Shown: positions 45,583 through 55,652 of the stretch, piece after piece
Position numbering within the stretch: the first letter of the stretch is position 1
Layout of the letters: each line of letters opens with the position of its first letter
Origin: an uncultured Desulfovibrionaceae bacterium
GTDB taxonomy: Bacteria > Desulfobacterota > Desulfovibrionia > Desulfovibrionales > Desulfovibrionaceae
Length of the DNA stretch: 64,000 nt
Assembly: GCA_944325195.1 (NCBI GenBank)
Contig: CALUZB010000026.1
Span: 34,153-98,152 of the forward strand
Reading direction: 5' to 3'
Notes under the pieces: model-generated
What the model was told of the DNA's origin: nothing
Seen by the model: the letters and a program-made list of their open reading frames with translations, nothing else
The model's database searches: none
Position numbers and translations under genes: made by a program

Positions 45583-46134
45583 TCGGACTTTAAGAGGCCA
45601 ATCAGCCTTTAGTTAGGGCCTTTTCAGATTGAAACGTTATACATTCCAATCCTTACCGCTCCCTTTTGTTCAGCGGGAAAAACGCGGCTTTTCCGCTCAC
45701 TTGTGGTGTGGGGCGTTGCCCGTGCGGCCGGTCGGAGGTAAGCTTGGAAGGATTGAGTGAATATCATGAAAACATGCCTATATCCGGATAAAATCCCTGT
45801 CTGCTCCCTTTTTGGTTGACATTTTACAGATTTTCTTGCAGCGTTAAACTAAGTTATTAGAAAGACCGCGGAGCGCGCCGGCACTTGGATGGTGTGGACT
45901 TGTCGGGAGCTGAATGTATGGCGGGTTGAAATGGTGGAGTGCTGTTTGATATCAGCGTTTCTCACTCACAACGGGCGTAAAGGATTCAGATATCAAATCG
46001 ATAACCTCTCCCCTCTTATGGGTTGCGAATCATGAACGTGAACCTGATCAGCGCTCGGGCGTCATGGGTGTCTTTTTCAGGCGGTTTCGGCTTCCCGCCT
46101 GCGGTCTGAAGCATTTAAACAGGTTGAGGTAACT
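45583..46134. other. Intergenic region of 550 bp with repeat copy B and a long leader
   Basis: After repeat copy B (own entry), TTGACA occurs at 45816-45821 but no good -10 is spaced from it. TTTGATATC (45945-45953) and GATATCAAA (45989-45997) are inverted repeats within the leader of the aldo/keto reductase gene. No ORF is credible. Confidence 0.4.
45621..45738 (+). repeat. Dispersed intergenic repeat, copy B
   Basis: Shares TTTTCAGATTGAAACG with copy A, then ACATT, CAATCCTT, GTTCA, GCGG..AAA and TTTTCC at like spacing. GATTGAAA pairs with TTCCAATC but for one base; GCGGGAAAA and TTTTCCGC form a second hairpin. It sits between the pseudouridine synthase and aldo/keto reductase genes. Confidence 0.55.
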
Positions 46135-47292
46135 ATGGAGTACAGAATTCTTGGAAAAACCGGGTTGAAGGTTGGCACTGTGGGGCTTGGCACTGAATTT
46201 TTGGACAAGAAGCCTTACAATATTGTTGAGGAAACCATTCACACGGCTATGGAACACGGCGTGAATTTCATGGACAACTTCCTGCCGGGCGAACAGAACC
46301 GGATTAATGTGGGGAAAGCCATTGCCGGGCACCGTGACAAATGGATTATTCAGGGGCACTTGTGCTGCACCGAGCTGGACAAGAACAATCAGTTCGACAT
46401 TACCCGCGACCTGGATATTTGCAAGCGGTTCTGGGACGATTATTTCAAGTTCATGGATATCGATTATGTGGATATCGGCAACCTCTTTTTCATGGACACG
46501 GAAGAAGACTACAAGGCCGTGTTTGAAAGCGAATTCATTGAATATGTGCTGAAGGAAAAGGAGCGCGGCCGTATTCGCTATATCGGCGCCAGCTCACACA
46601 ACGCGAAAATTGCCAAAAAGATGATCGAAACCGGGCTGCTGGACGTGTTGATGTTCAGCATCAACCCCGGCTACGACATGTTGCCCACGGAAATGCCGTT
46701 GGGGCAGGCAATCCGGCAGGTAACCACTGAAGTGAAGAAAAACCAGGGTGTGCAGCCCGAGCGCAAAACGCTGTATGATTTGTGCGCAAGCCGGGAAATC
46801 GGGCTGGTGGCCATGAAGGTGTTGGGAGCGGGAAAACTGTTGTCACCTGAATTCACTCCCTTCCACCGTCCGCTCACTGTGGGTCAGTGCATTCACTACG
46901 CCCTTGACCGGCCGGCCGTGTCCACCGTGGTGATCGGCTACGAATGCCGCGAGCATGTGCTGGATGCTGTGAACTATTTCAATCAGAGCGATGATGAGCG
47001 GGACTACACCGACGCCATCAGCGAATATCACAACAACTTCATGGGGCAGTGCGTGTATTGTAACCATTGCCTGCCCTGCCCTTCGGAAATCGACATTGCG
47101 GCGGTACATCGGTATCTGGATATCGCACGCCTGAAGCCGCAGGAAATTCCGCACGGGGTGCGTCACCACTACGCCGCCCTGAAAAACCATGCCTCCAATT
47201 GCATTGAATGCGGTTCCTGTGAGAATAAATGTCCGTTTGGGGTAAAGGTAATCGGCAATATGCGTGAAGCAGTGGAGCTGTTCGGCAACTAG
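46135..47292 (+). CDS. Aldo/keto reductase with C-terminal 4Fe-4S ferredoxin part
   Basis: 385 residues with GAGG site. A TIM-barrel AKR domain (1-280): GLGTEFLDKK, the Asp/Tyr catalytic region near MDNFLPGEQNR, and IGASSHNAKIAKK. The C-terminal part has CVYCNHCLPCP and a second motif CIECGSCENKCPFG, so two clusters are possible. Fe-S AKRs of this type are common in anaerobes and have mostly unknown substrates. Single gene closed by a strong terminator. Confidence 0.9.
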   Translation: MEYRILGKTGLKVGTVGLGTEFLDKKPYNIVEETIHTAMEHGVNFMDNFLPGEQNRINVGKAIAGHRDKWIIQGHLCCTELDKNNQFDITRDLDICKRFWDDYFKFMDIDYVDIGNLFFMDTEEDYKAVFESEFIEYVLKEKERGRIRYIGASSHNAKIAKKMIETGLLDVLMFSINPGYDMLPTEMPLGQAIRQVTTEVKKNQGVQPERKTLYDLCASREIGLVAMKVLGAGKLLSPEFTPFHRPLTVGQCIHYALDRPAVSTVVIGYECREHVLDAVNYFNQSDDERDYTDAISEYHNNFMGQCVYCNHCLPCPSEIDIAAVHRYLDIARLKPQEIPHGVRHHYAALKNHASNCIECGSCENKCPFGVKVIGNMREAVELFGN

Positions 47293-47368
47293 TATTTTAA
47301 AAAATGCGGGCTGAAGCGACCGTGTTCGGCGCAAGCAGCGCGCACCAGGCAAAACAAACCGATCCTCG

Positions 47369-47405
47369 GCAAGGGCGATTTCACATGTAAATCGCCCTTG
47401 CTTTT
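47369..47405 (+). terminator. Rho-independent terminator after the aldo/keto reductase
   Basis: A 13-bp perfect stem (47369-47381 with 47389-47401) around CACATGT, followed by TTTT at 47402-47405. Confidence 0.85.
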
Positions 47406-47517
47406 AAAATGGTTTTCGGTGCCGACAAAAGTCGTTTATATCAGCACATTCAGATGGAAACAGCGATAGGACTTTTGTTTATAAGGGGCGAATATATTTA
47501 TCCTACTTAAATGATAT

Positions 47518-49482
47518 ATGTTGAAAAATGCAATCTTAAAAAAAGCACCGGCCCTGCTTCTGTGTGCGTGGCTTGTAATGGTTTTATTGACGGTGTTCGG
47601 CCTTGCTCAAAGGGGGGTTCATAACGTTTCTCTTCATTCTTTAGAGCATCTGGAAGGAAAGGCATGGCTCCTTCATCTTGACGATATGCCCATGCCATAC
47701 AAATTTACTCATAAATTTATCAGCAATTGGGATCACCCCCTGGTTCTATATGAGAAGGGAAAAGAACTTGGACCTGCTGATGCCCTTCATGTAAAAATAA
47801 TTGAAGAAGGCTCAGGGGCTTACTCCTTTTATAATGGGAGTATAATATTTTCCACTTCCGACGGGTCGGAGCCGGTTGTTTCCGACTATACAGCAAAAGC
47901 CTGGTCAAGCATCAAGGATAAAGTGCTGGCTGTTTATCTGGCCGCCCTGTTCTGTCTTGGCCTTGCCACTTCTTTGTATTTGAGACGTTTTGGATTGCGG
48001 ACCGGGTTTTGTTGCGCAATAGTGTTTGTGTTCACCCTGGCGGCTTTTATTGATGCTCCGGCTGATTGGGAATTCGGCGGTGACGCTGATAGCTACCCGG
48101 GCAATAGTTTTAAGGATCCTTGGGGTGGAATGCGAACTCCGGGGTATGCCATATATCTGGACGCCCTGGGGGTGGGAGACGGCCTGAATGATTTTATGAT
48201 TTCTTTCTTGAAAGCCAAATTTCAAAATAAAGTGCTTCAGGCTGACCCGGAAACCGATGCACTGCTCAAACGGGTGGTTTGGGCCAATATCATTTGCCTG
48301 GCTCTCGGCTTTGCGTTGCTGACCCTGGCCATGGCAAAATTTGTTCCGGTTGAGGCCGCGGCAGTTTTCTCTTGCCTGTGCGTCTCACTTGGCCGGCTTA
48401 GCCCTCCCAGCCAAATTATGACGGCGGACCAGCCCGGCTGTTGTCTTACAGTTCTGTTTATGGCGTTTGGTCTGCTCTTCATCAAAAGTCGCCGTCTGAT
48501 TTTCCTGGTTCTGCTTTGCCTGTGCGCTGTGGCGGCAATGCTGGTCAAACCGGGAATGGCTTTCCTGCCTCTGATTGCGGGCATAATGGTCATGGTCCAC
48601 TTTATTCAAAGGGCGCTGCGCAAGGAAAAACTCAAAGCAGCATACACAGCTTTAATCGGCTGTTTCCTATGTGTGGGCACCCTGCTCTGGCCTTTAATGC
48701 TCTATCTGTCCGGAGGGATTGTTACATCCAGCCAAATAAGCGGTGTTACAAAAATGATGTTTGCCGTCTGTCTGGTACAGCCGGGAGATGAAAACCTGTT
48801 TGAAGATCCGAAACACAAAGCCATAGTTGCGGAGTTGATCCGGCGGAAGCCGGAAGTGGATAAACGCATTGAAGAAATGAGTTTGCCCAACGGCAGAGAA
48901 GCCTATTCAGAACCTATAATTTATTTATACAGTGTGGGGTTATACGGGTGGTGGCTTTCTCCCATAGTTTACAGCGAATTTTATGAGATGAAACATGTAG
49001 TTTACAACGAGTTTTGTGAGGCGGAAGATATTGATCCCATGCGTATCGGCACTGGTATCCAATTTAACTGCACAGCCGGCGCTATTGCCGATTCGATTAT
49101 TAAAGCACACTTCGGCGAATATCTGAAAATAGCCGGACGCAGTTTCTTATCCGGGTTCGGGTATTATCCCGATTTTTATTTTCATGTCGGATATCCGTTT
49201 TTAGGAGTCAATGTTTCCCACGTTTTCCCACTATTCTGTGGACTTTTTGCAGTTCTTGTCTTAAGTATAGCCGTCGGCACGCCGGAAATGCGTTATCCTG
49301 TTGCATTTGTGGCTTCTGTTCACCCCTTGGCGGTATTGATCCACTCGATAGGACATGCCGTATTGGGACGTTATCTGGAGATATCGGAATGGAGCCTGCT
49401 TCTCGCCCTGCTGTTAGCCTTATACTCTTTAATCATTCGCTTGTTTCGTAAATTCAAAGGAAGGAAGCTCAGATATGCATAA
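47518..49482 (+). CDS. Large multi-pass membrane protein of a glycan locus
   Basis: 654 residues. A first membrane helix (10-30), a periplasmic stretch of about 100 residues, then some ten helices between 135 and 640. GGDADSYPGNSF and PWGGMRTPGYAIYLDA follow the second and third helices; such D-rich first loops occur in GT-C type sugar transferases (ArnT/PMT-like), but the family is not certain. No Shine-Dalgarno is visible. It overlaps the broken GT2 gene, and leads the polysaccharide region. Confidence 0.65.
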   Translation: MLKNAILKKAPALLLCAWLVMVLLTVFGLAQRGVHNVSLHSLEHLEGKAWLLHLDDMPMPYKFTHKFISNWDHPLVLYEKGKELGPADALHVKIIEEGSGAYSFYNGSIIFSTSDGSEPVVSDYTAKAWSSIKDKVLAVYLAALFCLGLATSLYLRRFGLRTGFCCAIVFVFTLAAFIDAPADWEFGGDADSYPGNSFKDPWGGMRTPGYAIYLDALGVGDGLNDFMISFLKAKFQNKVLQADPETDALLKRVVWANIICLALGFALLTLAMAKFVPVEAAAVFSCLCVSLGRLSPPSQIMTADQPGCCLTVLFMAFGLLFIKSRRLIFLVLLCLCAVAAMLVKPGMAFLPLIAGIMVMVHFIQRALRKEKLKAAYTALIGCFLCVGTLLWPLMLYLSGGIVTSSQISGVTKMMFAVCLVQPGDENLFEDPKHKAIVAELIRRKPEVDKRIEEMSLPNGREAYSEPIIYLYSVGLYGWWLSPIVYSEFYEMKHVVYNEFCEAEDIDPMRIGTGIQFNCTAGAIADSIIKAHFGEYLKIAGRSFLSGFGYYPDFYFHVGYPFLGVNVSHVFPLFCGLFAVLVLSIAVGTPEMRYPVAFVASVHPLAVLIHSIGHAVLGRYLEISEWSLLLALLLALYSLIIRLFRKFKGRKLRYA

Positions 49483-50386
49483 TCGTATAATTGACGGAAT
49501 ATCTATAGTCATTCCCGCCTTGAATGAAGAAAAGGGCCTGAAAGCAACCATTGAGAATATCATCACGGTTTTCAACTGTTTTCCTATGGGCACCCTCCTC
49601 CATTATTAGATTGTCGTAGTAGATGATGGGTCTTGCGATAATACCGCGGCAGTTGCACAGGAATACGCCGTGGTGAAGTTGGTGCGTCATCCACAGAATG
49701 CGGGCTACGGACGCAGCCTGAAGGACGGAATTGACGCTGCAACTTACGATACCATTATCATTACAGACGCGGACGGTACTTATCCGGTGCAGGATATTCC
49801 GAAGCTTTATGAGAAATATGCGCAAGGTTTTGATATGGTGGTGGGAGCCAGAACCGGCGCGAACTATCGCCAGTCGTTGTTCAAATTCTCATTGCGCCGT
49901 GTTCTCAAGTTTATGGTGGAATGGGCGAGCGGGAAAAAGATTGATGACATCAATTCAGGTTTCCGAATCTTTTCCGGAACAGAGATCAAGAAGTTCTATT
50001 TTCACCTGTGCGACACCTTCAGCTTCACTACCTCACTGACTCTGGCCTATATGATGACCGGCAAATTCGTGACTTATATCCCCACCGAATACTATGTGCG
50101 GTAGGGGAAAACCCATGTTAAGCTGTTCCGGGACTCCGTGCGCACATTCACCTATGTGCTGAAGCAGATTTTGTATTTTGACCCGCTGAAAATATTCTTG
50201 CTGTTCGCCCTGACCTGGGTTGCATTCGGCATAGTGTCTTTTCTCTCTTCAAGTATTTTGGGATTCAAGTTCGGATACAACATTGCCATTCTCAGTGTAC
50301 TGGCTTTTTTTATAATGATCGGCCTTGGTCTGCTGGCTGAGTAACTGCGCCAGTTGATTGGTGTGGAAAGGAAGAAAATCGATTAA
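49475..50386 (+). pseudogene. GT2 glycosyltransferase (dolichol-phosphate sugar synthase type), three nonsense codons
   Basis: One frame from ATG 49475 reads as a GT2 of about 300 residues: ISIVIPALNEEKGLKATIE, IVVVDDGSCDNTAA, ITDADGTYP, DDINSGFRIF, then two membrane helices. It is broken by TAG at 49607-49609, TAG at 50102-50104 (in YYVR*GKTHVKLF, where a Lys codon AAG is expected) and TAA at 50342-50344 (in LLAE*LRQL, where Tyr is usual). The frame ends at TAA 50384-50386. There is no frameshift. The sequence before the first stop also looks altered. AGGAAGG precedes the start. Confidence 0.85.
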
Positions 50387-50556
50387 ACCTGTTTTGTATC
50401 TGCGCACATTTTCAATATTGCCTGCGTTAATCAGCGCTGAATATTAAAACCGGAATTCGTCGCGATGTACGGTGGAATAGCAGTTTGCGCCCTGCTTATG
50501 TTCGGCACATCTGACATTGAGAAGTTTCGAGCACAACACAACTCTGTAAGATTATT

Positions 50557-51351
50557 ATGAATATTAAAGAAAAAACCATTCAGGACTTCGGAGAGCAATG
50601 GACTGCCTATCCGGAAAATGAAGGCGTCTATGCCGGCCTGGACACGCTGCGCGATTTGTGCGGCCCCCTCTTCGACATAGAAAAGTTCAAAGGCACCACC
50701 GTGGCCGATATCGGCAGTGGAAGCGGGCGCATTGTCAACATGTTGCTTGAGGCCGGTGCGGCCCGGGTAATTGCGGTTGAGCCCTCCAAAGCCTTTGAGG
50801 TAATGCTGGAAAACACCAAAGCAAACAAAGACAGGATCACCTATCTGAACATTCCCGGCGACGCCTTGCAGGAAACGGATCTGGATTATGTGGTCTCTTT
50901 TGGGGTTATCCACCATATTCATGAACCGGACAGCACCATGCGGGCGATGTACAGCGCCCTGAAATCCGGGGGGCAGGCCCTTATCTGGTTGTACGGCAAG
51001 GAAGGAAACGGGTTGTATCTGTTTTTTGCGCGCCCGCTCCGCGTTATTACCAAACGCCTTCCACATAAAGTGCTGCATTATTTTGCAAAGGTGCTGGACT
51101 TCTTTCTCCGGCTTTACATTAAAGCCTGCAAGCATTTCAAACTGCCCATGTATGAATACATGAACAACGTGTTGGCCAAATGGACGCCGCATATCCGGTT
51201 CGTAACCATATATGATCAGCTCAACCCCGCTTACGCAAAATATTATACGCAAGCGGAGGTGGTTGACCTGATGAGCCGGGCGGGTTTTAAGAATATCAGG
51301 CTGTATCACCGACACGGCTACAGTTGGACGGTTGTGGGTGATAGAGAGTGA
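50557..51351 (+). CDS. Class I SAM-dependent methyltransferase
   Basis: 264 residues. Motif I VADIGSGSGRIVNML (about 49-63), VIAVEPSKAF for the ribose acidic residue, and VVSFGVIHHIHEPD as motif IV are intact. The C-terminal half is a helical region with aromatic positions. Substrate unknown; in this glycan locus a sugar or lipid-linked acceptor is possible. Weak ribosome site. Confidence 0.85.
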   Translation: MNIKEKTIQDFGEQWTAYPENEGVYAGLDTLRDLCGPLFDIEKFKGTTVADIGSGSGRIVNMLLEAGAARVIAVEPSKAFEVMLENTKANKDRITYLNIPGDALQETDLDYVVSFGVIHHIHEPDSTMRAMYSALKSGGQALIWLYGKEGNGLYLFFARPLRVITKRLPHKVLHYFAKVLDFFLRLYIKACKHFKLPMYEYMNNVLAKWTPHIRFVTIYDQLNPAYAKYYTQAEVVDLMSRAGFKNIRLYHRHGYSWTVVGDRE

Positions 51352-51357
51352 ACTTTC

Positions 51358-51774
51358 TTGAGGAAATTGAAAACATTTACCTATATCCAACGGTATTTTC
51401 TGATTTCATGCCTGGCTTTCAGTATTGACTACCTGCTGGCGCTCATTCTGATTCATTTCGGTCTGGCTGCGGAAATCAGCCTGGCCGCAGCAACAATTAC
51501 CGGAAGCTGGGTGGGGTATTTCGGCCTGGAGTTGTGGGGGTTCCGAACCGGGCGGGCAGCATTTTCTCTGAAGCGCTATTTAAAATATTGCCTGGGTGTG
51601 CTGGCCATATACCTGGTAAGAGTGCTTTTGTTAAAGATTATCTATGCGCTGTTCGGACATGAAACATTCCGGCAAGAGGCGGTTTGCTTGTTCATTTCAT
51701 ATCTGTTTGCCTTTGTCGCCGGTTACCTGATCCAAAATTTGTTTGTTTTCAAAATCTATAAACGCAATGGATGA
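51358..51774 (+). CDS. GtrA-family membrane protein
   Basis: 138 residues from TTG 51358, seven bases after the methyltransferase. Four membrane helices (about 10-30, 36-56, 78-98, 105-130) with the GtrA pattern FSIDYLLALILIHFG and LWGFRTGRAAFSLKRYLKY. GtrA-like proteins flip or help flip lipid-linked sugars and are often beside GT2 enzymes such as the one upstream, now broken. Confidence 0.82.
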   Translation: MRKLKTFTYIQRYFLISCLAFSIDYLLALILIHFGLAAEISLAAATITGSWVGYFGLELWGFRTGRAAFSLKRYLKYCLGVLAIYLVRVLLLKIIYALFGHETFRQEAVCLFISYLFAFVAGYLIQNLFVFKIYKRNG

Positions 51775-51780
51775 ACGTTT

Positions 51781-53686
51781 ATGTGTGGCATCTGCGGCTT
51801 TGACCCGGCTGATTTTAACCAAACTCCCGACCGGGAAGCAATTGTGAAAATGTGTGCGCCGCTCATTAACCGAGGACCGGATGAAGCAGGGCTGCATATT
51901 GCCCCAGGCATTGGGTTGGGGCATCGCCGGTTAAAAGTGATTGACCAGGAGTCGGGCCGGCAGCCCATGTCCGACCCCAGCGGCAGATATACACTGGTCT
52001 TCAACGGTGAGATTTATAACTATCTTGAACTTAAACGCGAACTCGCTGCTTCCGGTTATGTATTTAGCAGTAAAAGCGATACCGAGGTTTTGCTGTGCGG
52101 GCTGATCCATTCCGGTCTGGCGTTCCTGGATAAGACCAACGGCATGTTTGCTTTCGGCCTGTGGGATAATCAGGAACGTGAGCTGCTGCTGGCCCGGGAC
52201 AGGTTTGGGGTGAAGCCGCTTTATTGGACCTTACTGCCCCACGGCGGCCTGGCTTTTGCCTCAGAGGCATCCGCTCTTACTGCGTCCGATTTGTTCTCCC
52301 CAGTCGTGAATCAGAAAAGTCTGGCCTGTTATCTGGCCCTGTCCTACATTCCCGGCCCGGCTTCAATATTTACCGGGATTAACCGGCTCGCGCCGGGGAG
52401 TTGGCTGCGCTATTCCGCCGTTGCCGGTGTTAAGCAGGGGCAATGGTGGAACATGGCCGAAGCGTGGGAAGAAGGACGGGCCGCCGCCGGGCACATCACT
52501 GACTGGGAAGAGGAGTTTCTGGAACTGCTGTCCGATGCGGTAAAAATCCGTATGAAAAGCGATGTGCCGCTTGGCGCCTTTCTCAGCAGCGGGTTGGATT
52601 CTTCCACAGTGGTTGCGCTGATGAAAACGCATTCCTCAAATGTAAGTGCCTTTACCATGTCCTTTTCCGAGCGCAGTCACAATGAGGCCCCCCCAGGCGG
52701 CGGAAACTGCCGCACTTTTAGGAGTTGAGCATTTTGAGGGCCAGGCGGATCCGGGCGCTTGCGACGATCTGCTGGATATCGCCCAACGTCTGGACGAACC
52801 GTTTGCCGATACTTCCATCATTCCCATGTATTCTCTGTGTAAGCTGGCCAAAAAGCATGTTACTGTGGCCCTGACCGGGGATGGGGCGGATGAGCTGCTT
52901 GGCGGCTACATTACCTTGCAGGCGGATGCCTTGTACGCCAAGCTGTGTCATCTGCCCTACCCTGTTCTCCGGTTGGTACAACGGCTCGTCAATCTGTGGC
53001 CCGACAGTCATCACAAAATCGACCTTGCGTTTAAGTTAAAGCAGTTTTTTGCGGCCTTTCCCCGCTCAGCGCCTGAAGCCCATGCCTGCTGGCGTCTGCT
53101 TTTCTATCCTGAACAACTGAAGAGTCTCTTCCCGGGTTCGCCCGATTTGCCCGATATTTTCGCCCCGTTCAGGCTTGCCTGGGAAGAATCCGCCGGACTG
53201 CCTTTACTCGACCGTTTCCTTTATGTCGATTACCAAACCTGGTTGCTTGACGATATTCTGCTGAAAGCCGACCGGGCCGGTATGCGCCATGCTCTGGAGC
53301 TGCGTTCACCGTTCCTGGACTGGCGCTTGTTCCGTCTGTGCGCGGGTATGCCGGCCGCATATAAAAGACAGGGCAGACAAGGTAAAATTATCTTACGCAG
53401 CGTGGCGGGCAGACTGTTGCCCTCTTCCGTGCTCAATCGCCCCAAACGTGGGTTTAATGCTCCCGTGGCCCATTGGCTTTGCAATGACTGGCGCGAATTG
53501 GCAGAAGAGGAGTTTCAGGCGGCTAATCTGGAAGACAGCGGCCTGCAGCCTCAAACTGTGCTCAGTTTGTGGCGCGAGCACTCCCGGCGTGTAAAAAACC
53601 ACGGGTTCAGACTGTTCAATATCCTTATGTATTTGCTCTGGCTGAACAATCAGAATATGAAAACAGTAACAGAAAGGAAGGCATGA
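51781..53686 (+). pseudogene. Asparagine synthase (glutamine-hydrolysing), frameshifted at a C tract
   Basis: The N-terminal Ntn glutaminase starts MCGICGFDP with catalytic Cys2. The synthetase PP-loop is seen as FLSSGLDSSTVV. The frame stops at 52726-52728 just after SFSERSHNEA; in the next frame AAETAALLGVEHFEG continues without loss to 53686, including TGDGADELLGGY. The shift lies in seven C at 52688-52694: six C restore the full frame of about 635 residues. The N-terminal two-thirds may be made alone. Such AsnB-like enzymes in glycan loci often amidate sugars rather than make asparagine. Confidence 0.88.
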
Positions 53687-53687
53687 A

Positions 53688-54407
53688 GTGGAACCTCTGA
53701 ATGTTACCGGACACGCGACCATGAGCAGCGCCATGAAAGACGCTCATAACTATCACCGTTATCTCTGTTCATTAATTCTGCCGCATCTGGGACGGCGGGT
53801 TCTGGAAATCGGGCCGGGCTATGGACAATATACGGAAGCCTTTGTGAATGAATTCCGCGAAGTGTATGCCCTGGATATAGACGCGCAATGCGTGGCGCAC
53901 TTACAGCGGGTCCTGCCTCAGGTCAAGGCGGTTGAAGGCAATCTTGACTCTGATAAATGCCTGGAGCCTTTCCAGGATATCCGGTTCGATACAGTTATCG
54001 CCCTGAACGTACTTGAGCACATTGCAGATGATGTGGCCGCCCTGGAACGCTTGAACAGCGTCACAATTGCGGGTGGAGAGCTCCTTCTCCTTGTCCCGGC
54101 TCACATCAGACTATACGGACAAATGGACAGGCTGGCCGGTCACTACCGCCGCTACAACAAACAGATGCTGGGTAAAGTGCTGCAGGATGCCGGATTCAGG
54201 GTGGTGGAAATGAAATATATTAATCCTGTCGGCGGGATGGGTTGGTATTTGAACTCAAAATTTTACAAACCGGCCTCCCTCTCGACTCAGGCGGTAAACT
54301 CGCAGATTCTGTTTTTTGACAAGTATGTTCTGCCGCTGTCCCGACTGCTTACCCCGGTGTTTGAAGGATTTTTCGGTCAATCGTTGTGGTGCCGGGCTAT
54401 AAAATAA
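53688..54407 (+). CDS. Class I SAM-dependent methyltransferase
   Basis: 239 residues from GTG 53688, two bases after the asparagine synthase stop, with AGGAAGG upstream. Motif I VLEIGPGYGQYTEAF, YALDIDAQCV and VIALNVLEHIADD are intact. C-terminal half has RLAGHYRRYNKQML, common in glycan-locus methyltransferases. Substrate unknown. Confidence 0.87.
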   Translation: MEPLNVTGHATMSSAMKDAHNYHRYLCSLILPHLGRRVLEIGPGYGQYTEAFVNEFREVYALDIDAQCVAHLQRVLPQVKAVEGNLDSDKCLEPFQDIRFDTVIALNVLEHIADDVAALERLNSVTIAGGELLLLVPAHIRLYGQMDRLAGHYRRYNKQMLGKVLQDAGFRVVEMKYINPVGGMGWYLNSKFYKPASLSTQAVNSQILFFDKYVLPLSRLLTPVFEGFFGQSLWCRAIK

Positions 54408-54560
54408 ACAGGGTTTGACACCTCTTGTTCATGGGGGATATGTGAGCGCGCCGACGCGGCTGCTCATTGTGCCGACAAGGAAAAGTTGAGGCTTCTTCTC
54501 CCACCCTTCAGGTTAGCGGGAACACCACATTAACGATAACAATTTAAAATCAGAGGATAG

Positions 54561-55381
54561 ATGCAGATTATGGAAAAGACCAAGAAGAAAATTGTTACGG
54601 CGCTGTGTTGCGTGCTGGGGATATTGTGCTTCTATTATCTTCCGTCCAATCAGGGCCTGAACAACGGTTTTCTGGCCATGACCACGCCTTATACAGGTAT
54701 CATGCAGTAGATGAAACTCGCTTACCGGATATTCTCATCTGATTTATGAGAATTTCCCCTACCACAATGAGAATACTTCCATATTATACGATCAAATAAT
54801 GCTTTCCGGCGGTGTGGAGAACTTAGGATTTACCGCCGCCCGCCCGGGTGGGGGTTGGTTGTCATACTTTTTGCCTTCAAATGATTTAACCAACGCTCCT
54901 CTAAATTCGTAATGCCGTTCTCATCGCCCTGTCTTTCCTCTGTCTTTTTTGGTTTTGCAACCGCCTTGGCTACGGGACACTCAACAGCGCCTTATTTGCA
55001 ACCACTTTAGTCACCTTTGGTTGTTACGGTTTTATGGCCGGCGACCGCAGCGCCCACCTGCCCGGCGCCGCCCTGCTTTTTCTATCCATGCAGCAAGATA
55101 AATTTTTCGCACCCACAACTTGTGAGTATTTTAATCTGCCGCTATCTAAAACCGACCTGCAGGTCCAGCTTGTGGAAAGATATAAACAGCCGATGCAGAA
55201 ATTCATCGCCCGCCCCTTTTTCCACGGGGAGGCGCCTTTGAACGCGTATTTTGCCGGCACACAGTTTTCACCTTTTCTGGAAGTGAGATTTTATAAGAAA
55301 CAGGGGCAAATGGCCATACATACGTTCATTCCTCATTACAGTTTGCAGGAGACTATCGAGCCGGAAGAGCTTGTAAGATGA
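54561..55381 (+). pseudogene. Membrane protein of the glycan locus, broken by a stop and frameshifts
   Basis: ATG 54561 opens a signal/membrane segment (KKKIVTALCCVLGILCFYYL) ending at TAG 54708-54710. The next frame continues NSLTGYSHLIYENFPYHNE to a stop near 54912, and the third frame gives a membrane helix ALSFLCLFWFCNRLGYG and a soluble end to 55381. Read together the pieces make about 270 residues of one protein with two frame changes. I do not recognise the family. Confidence 0.6.
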
Positions 55382-55401
55382 AAATAAAACAGAGATGACG
55401 C

Positions 55402-55433
55402 GGGTGGCCGTCCGCTTTGGCGAGCAGCCACCC
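55402..55433 (+). terminator. Possible hairpin terminator after the glycan locus
   Basis: GGGTGGC (55402-55408) and GCCACCC (55427-55433) form a 7-bp stem 20 bases after the pseudogene stop. No T run follows. Confidence 0.4.
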
Positions 55434-55652
55434 CCAATAACTTTATTATGCTTGCCGGCTCATCGTTGCAACAGGAACAGATAAGACCTTCTGCAATCTG
55501 TGCGACAAGCAGCAAAATGGCTTTTCCGGTTGCTTTTGCGAACTTCCAAGGCTCAAAGCCCGGCTTTTTATGCCAAACTTCCCACAGCGGGAAAGGTAGA
55601 GATACTCTTGCTGAAAGGCTGCAACTTCAAAGATAATCTGCTCTTGACGCTC
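55434..55652 (+). other. Possible gene fragment before adk
   Basis: The frame 55485-55652 reads RQAAKWLFRLLLRT, then SPAFYAKLPTAGKVEILLL, which looks like protein but lacks a good start and a known family. It may be the end of a lost gene, or chance. Confidence 0.25.

Noticed and set aside
45816..45850. TTGACA with TAAACT as a promoter for the aldo/keto reductase
   Set aside because: The two boxes are 23 bp apart, too far for a sigma-70 site.
49607..50104. TAG read as an amino acid (pyrrolysine or recoding)
   Set aside because: fliM and the aldo/keto reductase end in TAG at natural lengths, and a TAA also interrupts the same glycosyltransferase gene.
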